64,000 nt of DNA from the NCBI GenBank assembly GCA_036785325.1, contig JAXIVH010000098.1, positions 444,001 through 508,000 on the forward strand. Reading direction: 5' to 3'. The notes under the pieces are model-generated. The model saw only the letters and a list, made by a program, of their open reading frames with translations. It ran no database searches and was not told the DNA's origin. This document shows positions 33,345-53,104 of the stretch, one piece after another. Made by a program: the position numbers and the translations under genes. Every line of letters begins with the position of its first letter. Positions within the stretch are counted from its first letter, which is position 1. The DNA comes from Urophycis tenuis (lineage: Eukaryota; Chordata; Actinopteri; Gadiformes; Phycidae).

Positions 33345-33486
33345 TTAAATAGAATGACAAAATATCTAGTAAAAATACTCTGTTGTGTATAGTTTCATGT
33401 TTATTTTTAGTTCCTACTGAAACATGATATAACACTGTTTTGAATAAGTATAAATTACAATGCCTAAAAGTATTTTTTTTTCAGTG

Positions 33487-34029
33487 TAGTCTATGACCAA
33501 AACTCATTGATATTGAAATCCATGAAGGTCCCTGCCACCAAAATCCACGTAAACATTTTTTTTTACTATATTTGTACACTCTAAATGCCCTGACACACCG
33601 AACCAACATTAAAGAACTAGCCATGATGAAGGCTGACTGTTGCGTTCCTCGCATCACCAGCAGGTAGCGGTAGTCTGTATTTTCTTTTCAAAAAGGGACA
33701 CCGGAAGACCAAGGAGTGTGGAAATATACAAGCATGAAACAAAGCAGTGTTTTCCTACCATGTCATACCTGTCTCCCTCAGACAGTTTTGTAACATAGCT
33801 GCAGCTCTAATAGAGGGGGTTGTCCTCTCTTTTAGAAATACTGTTCTTGTTGTCGTTTTGTCTTATTGTTTAGATCCTTTACATCTTCATGACAACCATT
33901 TCGGTGTCCACCAAATAACTTGTCTATGTAGAAATTAAAACCTGTTCCCATACCGTCAGCACATTCAGTTACTTTCAGATCATAACTTCTTAAAGCTTCT
34001 GACAAGGCAATTCATGCATTCGATGAGTC
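33487..34029. other. Short unique-looking spacer
   Basis: DNA between the composite transposon and the Penelope element. No gene, RNA or repeat was recognised; open frames are below 65 codons. Confidence 0.5.
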
Positions 34030-34201
34030 TATGAATGTTGTCATTCATCCAGGTCATGTTTAATCCGGCCAACAATTAAATCGAACGCAACTGGACTTAG
34101 ATTTGTCTGTGAAGACGTTTCGCCTCTTATCCAAGCGGCTTCATCAGTTCGTAACGCATCAGTCTGACTAGTCCGCACTAGTCTGACAGACAGTGGAGTT
34201 A

Positions 34202-34863
34202 AGCCTAGTTTTATACTCCTGCGTAAAGTGCCGTACGTCGGTTACTGAGAGCCCTCTCCGTCGACGGAGAGCCTGACGGAGAGCCTCTCCGTCGTCTCCG
34301 TCGGCCCGAAATATTTTTTAAGTATCCGTCACTCCGTCACCGCACAACGGAGACCACAAGGGCTGCGATTGGTCCTCTAAACACGTAATTTACACATGAA
34401 TGACTCACAATGAATCACATTCTATCGCTATCGACTTCTATCACAACGTAAACAGTGGCAGCGCCATTGCTTTATACGCTATATATACTCTATATATATA
34501 CGCTATACGCTTTACTATATGGACGCATAAAGCTCCAAAATGCAAGCCGACCTACTTGAACTTGTGAAACTTAAGAGACGGTGGCAAATAGTTTTTTTTT
34601 TTTTTTAGTTTGTGTACGGTTTTTACTTTTAAAAGCATTTCATTTATAATGTATGTATCCCATTTTCTAACTATTTTTCCCTTTTGTACTTATTTATGTG
34701 CGTGTATGTCATGGCCAGTCTTGCGTAGCGACCCCCTACTGGTCAAGCGGGAAATTGCATTGCGTATCCGTCACCACGACGGAGAACTATGAGGGCTCGA
34801 GGGGTGTCCGTAGTTACGCAGTCGGATTACGGATTACGCAGTCGGAGAAGTATAAACTAGGCT
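34202..34863. mobile_element. Harbinger-type MITE inside the Penelope element
   Basis: The left end AGCCTAGTTTTATACTCC is matched by the reverse complement of the right end, AGCCTAGTTTATACTTCTCC. Both are flanked by TTA, the usual PIF/Harbinger target. Interior DNA is rich in CTCCGTCG motifs and contains the palindrome CTCTCCGTCGACGGAGAG near 34253. Penelope sequence is continuous across the insertion. Confidence 0.85.
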
Positions 34864-35025
34864 TTAGACCCAGGTATTTAACCTCAGTGGAAGTGTCCAC
34901 CCACCAATCTCCTAAAACAATATATCATTAGTGTAGCTTCACCTGACCATTGTTTGGGGCCTGTGAGTCATCTTGGTGGATGATGGTCATTAGGGGTGGG
35001 TGGGGCCACTGGAGAATGACAGTCG

Positions 35026-36827
35026 TTAGGTATGATGTGCAGTTACCAGTGAACGACAGTCGTTCTGTTCCATAGAGCCACTTGAGGTTTGTTTTGGGCA
35101 GCCTTTGTTGTTCACCCTCCTGGGAATGGCTGAAAGTGCAGCATTGTAGATGGGGGATAACTGATGTCTCAGACCCCCTCCCCTGTTTAGAGATGGCTTT
35201 TCCACTTTGACATAGATGGCTTCTTTTACCCCTCTTTCGAACCATCTGTCCTCTCTGTCCAGGATTTTGACATTGCTGTTCTCAAAGGAGTGAGCCTTTT
35301 CCTTTAGGTGTAAATAGACAGCTGATACTGGACCTGAGGAGTTTTCCCTCCTGTGTTGGGCCATGCGCTTGTTTAGAGGTTGTTTAGTTTCACCAATGTA
35401 AGAGTCCTTACATTCCTCACTGCATTGGACTGCATATACCAAGTTACTCTTTTGTGAGTGTGGTAGTCTGTCTTTGGGGTGTACCAGTTTCTGCCTGAGA
35501 GTATTGCTGGGTTTGAAATGGACAGGGATTTGGTTTTTGTTAAAAATTCTCCAGAGTTTTTTCAGATACTCCGGACACATAGGGTATCACTATGTTTCTG
35601 TGTTGGTTCTTTTTCTCATCACCCTCCAAGTTTTTATTCTTTCTGGAGCATGTTGTCTTGTTGAGGGTCCAACCCGGATAGCCACAAGTTCTCAAAGCAC
35701 CCTTTAGATGTTTGTGCTCTTTTACTTGGGCTTGAGTGGTGGTTGGTATATTATCAGCCCTGTGTTGCAAGGTTCTGATAACCCCCAATTTGTGCTCCGG
35801 AGGGTGATGGGAGTCAAAGAGAAGGTACTGATCTGTGTGAGTGGGTTTCCTGTATACACCAATGTGGAGGCTCCTGTCATCACCAAAGTGTACATCACAG
35901 TCCAAAAATGGTAAGTGGTTATCTTTGGCATCTTCTCTAGTGAACTTGATGTTTACGTCCACTGAGTTAATGTGTTCAGTAAATGCCTTCTAGGGTATTT
36001 ACCTAGTAAAGTTCTAGGGTTCTGATTTTTACCCATGTGTCATCCACGTACCGGAACCAATGGCTCGGTGATGTACCTTTGTAAGATTTTAAAGCCTTTT
36101 GTTCGAACATTTCCATGTATAAGTTCGCCACAATGGGGGATACTGGTGAGCCCATGGCACAACCATGTTTCTGTCTGTAGAAAGTATTGTTGAACTGGAA
36201 GTATGTGGTGTTCAGGCACAGCTCCAGTAACTGACAGATCTGGTCTGGGTTGAGGTTTGTTCTATCCTGTAAGGTTGGATCCCATTTTAAACGATGCCTC
36301 ACAGTTTCCACTGCCTCCATGGTTGGAATGCAGGTGAATAAAGATGTTACATAATATGACACCATGGCTTCATTTGGATCTAGTCTTAGACCCCAGATTT
36401 TGTCCACAAACTCCTGCGAGTTTTGGATGTGATGTGGTGTGTTACCAACCAAAGGAGCTAAGATGTTGGCTACATACTTAGCGATGTTGTAGGTCACTGA
36501 ATTGATGCTGCTTACAATGGGTCTGAGTGGGACCCCTTCTTTATGAATCTTAGAGAGTCCATATAAGCATGGGGTGGTGTCCTGTGGGTAGAGTCTGAGG
36601 TACTGTTGTCGGTCAAAGACTCCATCTTTTTGTAGTTTTTGTAAGCATTCTATAACTTTTCTCTTGTAACCACTGAATGGGTCACGTTTCAGGGGTTCGT
36701 ATGTGTTAGTGTCGTTGAGCAGTGTGGTGACCTTGGATTGATAGTCAGTAGTATTTAAGATGACTGTGCATCTTCCTTTGTCCGCTGGAAGGATTGTGAT
36801 GTTTTTGTCCTTGCTCAGGGATATCAT
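35026..36827 (-). pseudogene. Penelope polyprotein: reverse transcriptase plus GIY-YIG endonuclease, frameshifted
   Basis: The protein copies element RNA into DNA at a nick made by its endonuclease. The first frame (36827-36003) has LPADKGRCTVIL, YGLSKIHKEGVPLRPIVSS, KHGCAMGSPVSPIVANLYME and the catalytic FRYVDDTW. It stops right after. The next frame (35962-35540) continues with NHLPFLDCDV and GVYRKPTHTDQYL. The last (35580-35026) carries the GIY-YIG domain: LVYAVQCSEECKDSYIGET followed by KQPLNKRMAQHR. At least two breaks separate the frames, near 36000 and 35560, so the copy is dead. The N-terminus of the RT is missing. Confidence 0.88.
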
Positions 36828-36838
36828 ACTGTATCATG

Positions 36839-39148
36839 ATGAGCGTTAGAACAGACAGCAATTAATTGATCCTCCAAATATTAACCAGTAGCTGTGGTCT
36901 GCAATCTACGAGTGATGAACCAATCTGGATTGATCCAGTTGCTCCAGCCTAACAGATGCAACAAAAGCTTTTTGCTTCCATGTAAAAAAAATCTGATGCA
37001 TTTCTTTTCTCACTATCCTTTATACATGTGGGTGTTTGACAAAAAAGTGAACAACATTGTTTACTGATGCAGTATTACCATTAATAAACTACTATTCAGC
37101 ATTTACTCAGTATAAGCAAATGTAAGCAGTATAAACAAAACCAAAACCTCGTTCACGAAGATTACAACTTCAATGGTCTGGCATTCATACTGTGAAGACG
37201 ATGATTACATTTTCTAAAGAAAATGGACCACACGAGGAGGAAACATGTGCAACATGTCCAACTCCAACTGTCCGCATGTCGAAGTTTCCTTGAGCAAGAC
37301 ACTGAACCCCAACTTGCTCCCCGGGCGCTGAACATCCCGCTGCTCCTATGTACCATAGGATGGGTCAAATGCAGAGAACATATTCCCATATCTAAAAAAA
37401 AAAATACCGGGAATGACTAAAATTTAATCTAATCTAATCTTGTAGAGCTACCAGGAAACATTTCTAAACTGCAATTTTAACTTTCAATCCATTGGGAATA
37501 TTTGAAAACGTGAGAGGTACACAGTTTTATTTGCATTTTAGTTAGGCTGCTGTTTAGGGCAGGGTATGTAATTGGCCTATTGTGTTGAAATATTAACTAA
37601 ATGATGACTCTAAAGAGATGAGTGCTGCTGCCTGATGGCTTTGCTTGAAACCCCTATTTCATTGGAATCGAAACACGTCTGGTATCGTTCTTTAGTTCCC
37701 TGCATCAAATTGCTTATTGAGAGGGTGAATATTGCTCATCCTCTTCCTCATTCCTCATCCTTCATCCTCTTTCTTACTCCTACTTCAAACATCATAAGCT
37801 GCAGTTGAGTTGCAGGATTCTTTAAATACCAAATTGCAGTGCTATGCTGCTATACATTTAACTTTCAATTTTGTTGTCAAGGTGTTCCTGGCAGGCGGTC
37901 CCAATTGTAAAACTTGTCCAACCTGCTTGCTTCCACTGATATCGTAAGCCCATCCTCTGAAAAACAATTGCCATCCCTTTCATTAGATTTGTTCTGGCAT
38001 GGTTGACTCAGTGATGTGAAGTCAACATTTTCAGCTGGTTCAGTGTTCACATTGTTTATTTGTAATTTTTCGTCCTTTATGGGTCAAAATGGTGCATTAA
38101 GCAATAACAAAATAATATAATTTACACTGTGACATCAACACCAAATTTTGTCAACATGTTCAGAGAGGTGCCCTCTATGAGCATTGCATGTTTCAAGTTC
38201 CTCCTTTCTTCTGCAGCAGACTTGTGGTTTATAGAATAATGTTAGCTAATTAGCAGATTTTTTAATTGCCATAACTTTTTGCCATTTTTATAGCAATCAA
38301 AAATCCCTTTAACATTTTTAGATTAGACACGTCCATAGATAATACGCATCCAAACCATTTGTAATTTGGTCCAGCGGTTATGTAGAAGAAAGTTTTGTTA
38401 AATTGTTCATTGTACAGAGAAATCTATCCAGATGGAAATTATGTATCCAATAAGCTTAAATGTTTAGCATGTAAAATTAGGCATGTACACCAAGTTTCCT
38501 AAAGTCTAAGGATTCTGGGAGGCAGGGCTGATCTTTTGAATTTGTCCGCGAATTATAGTGCCTCCTATGGGCAACACCATCCCATATTTTTTTGCCGATC
38601 TGCTCTTCCCAGATTTCTATTTGGTGGCCAAATTTCTAAACTTTTTACTGGTGCAATGTGGAGATATGGGTGCTCCTTGTCAGACCGCCCAGATATGAAA
38701 TTTTGGGTTTTGAACATAACGGTCTGATCTTGCCAGTGCAGCAATTGATTTTGAAACATGGTTGAGGCCTTACACTGTTCCAAAATCTGCTGTCATTCAG
38801 ATTAATTAAGTGATGTTAGAAATATTATCCTTTGAGAATAGCACGCTTCGCACAAGATTAGATTGCTCTGTCTATTGCTTCTTAACTCTGGGCTGCCATG
38901 GTTTTTAGATTCTGCAGACTGGCTCTTTGTTTCTTCTGGAACTGAATGAAATGAAATTAAAGCTATACTGCCAGGTGAAATGAGCATTTGTATATTGGCA
39001 TACTGTGTTAACTCTACATTCATGTTTTTTTACAACTGAAGTTAATATTGTAAATGATGAAAATGTGTTTTATAATTTATACCTGTTTTAACTTGACATA
39101 TTTGCCTTAAAGTTAGGTTTTTTGTGTGTATCTCATCTGTTTTCTTAG
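36839..39148. other. Intergenic DNA upstream of dapk2, mostly unclassified repeats
   Basis: No gene was recognised. A SINE/MITE-like end lies at 37255-37440 and AT-rich DNA follows. The block 38380-38790 (with GCCTCCTATGGGCAACACC) resembles an unclassified dispersed fish repeat. The dapk2 first exon and promoter must lie in here or further left but could not be located. Confidence 0.5.
37255..37440 (+). repeat. SINE/MITE-like repeat end
   Basis: CCTTGAGCAAGACACTGAAC, GGGCGCTG and GATGGGTCAAATGCAGAGAA form a common fish repeat end. It finishes in an A run and AATCTAATCTAATCT. Confidence 0.6.
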
Positions 39149-39164
39149 GCAAGTTGCAAGTTTG

Positions 39165-39191
39165 ATGGGTGCTAAGTTTGGAGTTCCTTAG
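39165..39191 (+). promoter_or_regulatory. Upstream ORF in the dapk2 leader
   Basis: An eight-codon ORF (MGAKFGVP, stop TAG) lies in the same exon, 37 bases upstream of the kinase ATG. The exon begins at 39149 after the acceptor TTTTCTTAG. Such short upstream ORFs commonly lower translation of the main frame; here that is inference only. Confidence 0.4.
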
Positions 39192-39228
39192 AGACGACCA
39201 AAGATCAACGGGAATCAGGAAAATCAGC

Positions 39229-47448
<8,220 letters not shown>

Positions 47449-47818
47449 TGCTGATGATAACAAATTGGAGCATGGCGTGGATGGATATGCTGCACTGGGA
47501 GAACACAGCATATCCCTCATGTGCTCATAATGCTGTGAGACTATCCACCACTGGAAGTTGGATTTTTTAATTTCATAGATTTCATTTAATTAATCAGTTA
47601 TTAATAAGTCATTAATTGCATTAAAATGCCTTGATTATAGTTGGCATTATGCAATTGTTTATTCATATAAATGCACATGTAATTGGTATGGTGTGAATTA
47701 ATGCTTGGTTTTGGATTTTCTGGAAAGTTAATTACTCAAATGTAAAGTGGAAAGGTAAAATTCAGTTATACACCCAGAGTTTACAACTAAGTATCTTCCA
47801 TGAGCAGATCACAATTAA

Positions 47819-48182
47819 AGGAACAGTCAACAAAGTGGGGTGGTGGGGCCATTAAACTTTTTATTGATTGAAAAATACATTTTAATGAGTGCGCCTTTTG
47901 CGCGTCATCATCCTCCTAAATATGTGAAACTATTGGGTGCTGTGTCCCATACAGTTCATTTGTGAACTGCATAACCATATGTTGGCAAGTAAAGTGTGAA
48001 TATGTAATCTTGAGTAAAATAAAAATGTACACTATAACCAAACGTTGTTTGTAGTTACTTGACTGCAGGTAAGAACTGAATTAAATTTGTTGAAAACATC
48101 TCTCCTACCACCCACAATGATAAATAACACACTAGGCTAACTTGAAAATGAGGTCTTATGTCCAAAATTCCGAACTACCCCT
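47819..48182. mobile_element. Short MITE with TTAA target sites
   Basis: TTAA flanks the element at 47815-47818 and 48183-48186. The ends are AGGAACAGTCAAC and, reverse complemented, AGGGGTAGTTCGG, which match weakly. The right end resembles a widespread fish MITE. Either piggyBac or Kolobok is possible. A related piece may lie near 49600-49680. Confidence 0.5.
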
Positions 48183-48219
48183 TTAACCTAACATGGATGT
48201 ATTTTGGTGTGGAATAAAA

Positions 48220-48465
48220 CTAGAGCACCTGGAGGCAATCCAACTGCACAAGGGAAGAACATACAAACTCTGCACAAACTACAAGAATATATCTTTGCCC
48301 TGTGCTACTTCTCTCCAGAGGGCCAACAATGTCCACTACTATTAGTGTAAAAGGGGTATCAATGAATGGCATGGCGATCAAATGGGCTCTATCTTCATTT
48401 CTACCTGGAGCTGTGAACTTACACAGCAAGTGGACATGCCCTACAATACTGCACAGTGTTTCCAT
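48220..48465 (-). pseudogene. Gypsy integrase fragment
   Basis: The minus-strand frame reads MPFIDTPFTLIVVDIVGPLE then RSSTGQRYILVV, the start of a Ty3/gypsy integrase catalytic core with its first Asp. The rest of the core is missing; the frame leaves the family at CAEFVCSS. Confidence 0.75.
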
Positions 48466-48534
48466 ACTGAGGTAGCCAGTAAAACCTATAGAGATAATTT
48501 TGGAGAGGGTTTTTGCTTACCCTAAATGAATCAG

Positions 48535-48690
48535 AACCAAGTCTATTGCCAAGTAGGTTTACACCTACAAGGAATTCGACTTGGTGCAATTGGTGCAAGG
48601 GAAAAAACAGTATTAAAAATATAAGTAAGTAAAAAAGTAGAAAAGTAGAAAAGTAAAATAACTATAATAAAATAAATAATAAAGAACTGC
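48535..48690 (-). repeat. LINE 3' tail, same family as 30233-31127
   Basis: On the minus strand TTGCACCAATTGCACCAAGT and CCTTGTAGGTGTAAACCTAC match the 3' UTR of the LINE at 31050-31095. No coding sequence remains. Confidence 0.75.
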
Positions 48691-48879
48691 GGCTTTCAAA
48701 CTATGGGGAACTAACAGTTGGTCAACAAACCAACTACAATGGAGCAATCACTCTCCTGTCATGTTACTGGGTTGTCTTGGATATTCTGATTTAAAGTGAC
48801 ATTATATTAAAAAAAAAGACATGCTCTGGTTAATTCCCTCTCTTTGAATTTGGGTTCTTCATTCTGAGAGTAATTACAC

Positions 48880-49260
48880 TAACCCTGACTTTCAGACTTT
48901 GTACTCTCTTAATGTGCACAGTGCTGTGTTAAGTAGTATTAAGCAGTCTGCCATTTCATCTGCCTGCTTGGATGTTGTGGGGCTTTTCTCCATGATCCAG
49001 TGGCGTAGCTCAGGGTTCATGATTCTCAGACATCTTTGGTTTTCTTCTTTAGCAACATCCACTTCTCCTACAAGTCTTTAAGCCAACCCTGCTGCTCTTT
49101 TGGAGTCCCTGGATCTATTTCAAATGTTCCTAGGATAGCATTCTTCACTTAAGCACAGTTCATAATGTCTTCCATGTCCATGGTGGCAAATGCTAATCGT
49201 TTGAGGTTGATCGGCACTGTCAAGGGGTTTACCCCACTCGTCCATACTGAGGACCATCCA
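48880..49260 (-). pseudogene. Gypsy gag fragment with a SCAN-like segment
   Basis: Minus-strand reading gives GTFEIDPGTPKEQQGWLKDL, then NQRCLRIMNPELRHWIMEKS and PTTSKQADEMADCLILL. This resembles the SCAN/capsid C-terminal part of fish gypsy gag proteins. It may belong to the same old element as the integrase piece at 48220-48465. Confidence 0.5.
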
Positions 49261-49269
49261 GATGAGGAA

Positions 49270-50414
49270 ATGTTTTCCTCATCAGGAAACTTTTCCCTAA
49301 TTATTAAATATAATTCTAATCATAATAACCTCACCTAATCATAACTTCATAACAGGGCTTACTTCCGCATACTGTCTCTATGGTTAGCATATTCTCCTGC
49401 CAAACCAAATCCTACCAAATGTCCAACTGAATTTCCATGGTTCATATGGTCTCCACCAATGGGCCAAACCTTTTGTCTTTCACAAGTGAGTCAACTTCTT
49501 CACCTATTCAAAGGTAAGGTAAATAAATTACAAATTCCAGGCAAATGCAATTATAGAAGCAATCATATTATTCATTGCAAGAAACCGAACTCATTGTAGA
49601 GCACCGCTTCTAATGATTTTGCTTTGGTTTCGCCGAGTGACTTCATATTTCTAAATATGGAGAACTATCGGGTGTCGCTTTAACCTGACAAAAAACATGG
49701 CCATGAAATGGCCATGATAACATGCACACTTAACAAGCACATGTACATTATATTTTTTGCTTGTATTGTAAGTGTCGTTGATACACATGTTTGGTGGCAC
49801 AAGCAATCCCCTCCTTTTCTGCTCTGTTCTTTACGAGAATTCAACCAATACCCGTCCAAGTATATGCGGTAACTTAATAAAGAAGAGAAAGTTACATATT
49901 TGTTATAGCCAACATACATTTGTCATTGCTTCCCCCCCCCCCCCCCCCCCCCCATCATTTGTGTTTTAAAACTGAAATCACAATTTTAAAATATGGACTT
50001 TACCCTTAAATCATACATTGATCATTTCTTAACAAGGGGTCCTTTTTTATTTTGATGTGCTGTTGAATATAATCACTAGTAGCATGTTTATCATTATATA
50101 GCCATAAACTATTTTGTGGCATATTAACAATACTGTAAATAAATAATAATGAATAATAATAAATGTTCCGATGATATTTCATTATTGTTGTATTATTGTA
50201 CTGTATTGCTGCAGTCGCAGCCCTACCCTCTTCTCTGTGCTTCCATTAGAACAGTTACCCACTCAAAACCCCAAACTGTCTACCCCCGACACAGTCACAC
50301 TTTGTTTAAATCAAAAGTAAGTAGAAGAGGAGTTATTCATAAAAATATATATATATACTATTATTTATATTATTCATATGCATATTAAATATTAATATCA
50401 AAATCACCACTGCA
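49270..50414. other. AT-rich intergenic DNA
   Basis: No gene was recognised. It contains a C run at 49932-49953 and AT-rich tracts at 50090-50170 and 50340-50400. Confidence 0.55.
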
Positions 50415-51895
50415 ATGGTTAAACAAAATAAGAGAATTAAATGTGGACAATGTGTCCTCTCTCATCCAGACGATGAGAGGGGACAGAGGGTGCGATCTTC
50501 TCCTCTTTCATGGCTGTTTGAATCTCTGCGGGCTCATAGAACGGAGCTACGGACAGCTGAGAGGACATGGAAGAAATCAGGCTGTGCTGATGATCTCTCC
50601 CACTACCTGCTGCTCCTCTCAGACTTCACCTCCACAGTGTCAGCAGCCAAATCTACATTCTACCAGAACAAGATCAACTCCTCTGCCTCCAACCCCAGGT
50701 AACTGTTTTCCATGTTCTCCTCTCTCCTCAACCCTCCCTCCCCCCCCCCCCCCCCCCCCCCCCCCCCTCACTCACTGCTGACGATTTTGCCGACTACTTT
50801 ACCAAGAAAGTGACGGACATCAGCATCTCCCTTACCCCTGCTGCTACCTTCCTTAACCCCACCTCCACAGCTATTCTCCCTCCCCCAGCTCCCGACCTCT
50901 GCCAGATTTAACCGTTTTACCCCTTTCTACTCCGAAGAAGTGCTGAAACTGGTCGCATCCAACCATGCGACCACCTGTCCTCTTGACCCCATCCTCTTCT
51001 CCCTTCTTCAGGCCATCTCGACGGACATCCTACCATTCATCACCTCCCTTGTGAACTCTTCCCTCACCTCAGGTCTTGTCGCTACACCCTTCAAAACTGC
51101 CAGAGTCAAACCACTCCTCAAGAAGCCTACCCTCGACACTGCTGACATCCTGAACTACAGACCGGTATCTCTGCTGTCATTTCTTTCTAAAACCCTGGAA
51201 CGTGCAGTCTCTAACCAACTGTCCTCCTACCTCTCAGAAAACGACTTGCTTGATCCCCATCAGTCTGGCCTCAAGACTACACACTCTACAGAGACGGCCC
51301 TCCTGACGGTGACCGAATCCCTTCATGCCGCCAAAGCCTCTTGTTATCTCCCGCCTCGACTACTGCAACTCGCTCTTAGCTGGACTACCTGCAACCGCGA
51401 TTAAACCATTGCAGGGTATCCAGAACGCTGCAGCACGCCTCGTGTTCAACCGAAACAAATTCCCCCACGTGACCCCCCTCTTCCAAGACCTCCACTGGCT
51501 TCCTGTAGTGGCTTGCATCAAATTCAAGACGATGCTACTGGCCTACAAAGCCGTCAATGGAGCTGCCCCTACCTACCTCCAAAGATTAGTGAAACACCAC
51601 TCCCATGCTCGAGCACTCTGTTCAACTACCTCAGCTGGTCGACTGGTACCGCCATCACTAAAAGGAGGAAAAGGTCGGATGGCGAAATCTCAACTGGTGG
51701 AAAGAGTTCCATGCCAATGTCAGGACTGCAGAGGCACTCCCCATCTTCCGGAAGAGACACAAGACCCACCTGTTCAGAGTTCACCTGAACCCTGCATAAC
51801 CCTACCCTCATGCTCTTATTTGTTGTATGTTTTGGCACTTTAATCACTCTTTGTAATTAGGCACTTTGATCGCTCTTTGTAACTTGGCACTTAGT
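50415..51895 (+). mobile_element. L2/CR1-type LINE, rearranged
   Basis: Plus-strand frames give ESLRAHRTELRTAERTWKKS (about 50510), a long C tract at 50736-50767, then FKTARVKPLLKKPTLDTADI and LNYRPVSLLSFLSKTLERAV (RT N-terminus, 50940-51330). The frame then jumps straight to VISRLDYCNSLLAGLPATAI and HWLPVVACIKFKTMLLAYKA (C-terminal part, about 51345-51790). The central RT core with the catalytic Asp pair is missing from this place. The endonuclease is absent, so the copy is 5'-truncated. Confidence 0.85.
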
Positions 51896-51899
51896 CAGA

Positions 51900-52290
51900 G
51901 ATGTTGTCCTGCAGCGCAGGACAGTTAGTTGTCGACTATTACGCCCAGGTTCCTTGCGGTCGGGGAGGCAGATACTGTGATTCCCTTGTCCGAGACCAGC
52001 AGGTCCCTGTGAGGGCAGTCTTTCCCTGGTATGAAGAGAAGCTCAGTCTTTGCGAGATTGAGCTTGAGTTGATGCGCAGTTGTCCAAGAGCTGATGTCTG
52101 CCAAGCACTCTGAGATGCGTGTTGCAATCAGAGTGTCTGAGGGGGAGAAGGAGAGGAACAGTTGAGTGTCGTCCACATAACAGTGGTAGGAGAAACCGTG
52201 TGATGCGATTACAGAGCCTAGAAATTTGGTATATGGGGACAACAGAAGCGGTCCTAGTACAGAAGCAGTCCTTGTATAGCAATGGTTAAT
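51900..52290 (-). mobile_element. Inverted RT-core segment of the same LINE family
   Basis: The minus strand reads SVLGPLL, then [19 protein letters not shown] with the catalytic Asp pair, [17 protein letters not shown] and [17 protein letters not shown]. This is the part of the RT that is missing from the plus-strand copy at about 51340. It sits in the 3' region of that LINE. A LINE/SINE-type tail follows on the plus strand at 52385-52436 (GTAAGTCGCTTTGGATAAA). Confidence 0.85.
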
Positions 52291-52439
52291 CTGGCAATTG
52301 AAATGCTTGAAACTTGTTCTGGTGACTTTCTTACTGTATTAGCAGCAATGAAATGTTTCACCTTCTGATGACAAATGTACTCGTTGTAAGTCGCTTTGGA
52401 TAAAAGTGATGCCCTAAATGTAAACGTAAATGTATTCTT

Positions 52440-52714
52440 CCCTCATTGTGTGGTGGGCACGGATGATGTGGGAGATCAAATCCATTATCAGGGAGGCCCA
52501 AAGGACTCAATCTGACCCAGCTAATGGCCCAGCTTACAAGGTTCTGCCATGGGTTCATACCTCACAATTTGCCTGTCATCCTGGAATCAGTCGACACTGC
52601 CCCTAATATAACTGCATTTCTGTGTGCTTGCAGCAAACCATCTCATTTACCATCGACCTGCCTACTGGGCTCCCTTGCAGTCCCAGATCGACCTTGATGC
52701 CACATAGATGTCAC
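52440..52714 (+). pseudogene. Old gypsy integrase, left piece
   Basis: The plus strand codes ISFTIDLPTGLP, a decayed form of the integrase core start of a fish gypsy element. It continues at 54042 after a nested insertion. Confidence 0.5.
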
Positions 52715-53092
52715 TGTCAAGGGTGTAGCGATGCAGGTGGACCCAGATGCAGAGAGTAGAGGCAGCCACGAGTAGCTATACATATTTATTTAAACTTTCA
52801 AAGACAGCAAACCAGGAACAGACGGAAGACGACAGAGCTGTGACAAGACTGTGACAAGGCCGGAGTGATCGCATGCAGACGATACGATGACGACAACATA
52901 CGACGAGACTCGGACAAGGACTCAACAAAAGACAGGACTTAAATACCCAAAGAACTAATTGCCAACCAAAGACAGGTGAGGGAACAAGGCACAGGTGAAC
53001 ACAATGGGGCAATCAACCAGGAGGGAAAACAGGACACAGGGGAAACACAGAGCAAACCAATCAAAACATGAAGACAGTTACAGACCATGACA
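52715..53092 (-). repeat. 3' LTR of the nested element
   Basis: The 378-bp LTR has inverted TGTCA/TGACA ends and abuts a G-rich polypurine tract on the minus strand. Its partner at 53932-54041 keeps only about 110 bp. Confidence 0.7.
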
Positions 53093-53104
53093 GAACCCCC
53101 CCCC

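Larger units (their letters stand above)
21261..33486 (-). mobile_element. Composite CACTA/EnSpm-like DNA transposon with two genes and nested insertions
   Basis: The left end reads CACTGAAAAAAATGACTTGT. The right end, reverse complemented, reads CACTGAAAAAAAAATACTTT. Both are flanked by TA. The left subterminal DNA repeats AAGTACA and GAGTAAA-type words, as CACTA elements do. Inside, all on the minus strand, are a truncated transposase (32030-33344) and a PB1/SAMD3-like gene (26935-31598). Later arrivals are a gypsy element (21624-26014), a Harbinger-like element (27881-29176), a LINE (30233-31127) and a SINE (31684-31890). Without these the element would be roughly 5.5 kb. The boundaries rest on short imperfect ends read by eye; the superfamily is inferred from the CACTG termini and a TNP2-like transposase. 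Confidence 0.55.
34030..36838 (-). mobile_element. Penelope-like retroelement, 5'-truncated
   Basis: The minus-strand element runs from an RT (36827-36003) through a GIY-YIG endonuclease (about 35460-35300) to a 3' region. That region has AAGACGTTTCGCCTCTTATC and GGCTTCATCAGTTCGTAACG near 34110-34160, the classic end of fish Penelope elements. A 662-bp MITE (34202-34863) splits the 3' region. The 5' end is truncated near 36838. Confidence 0.85.
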
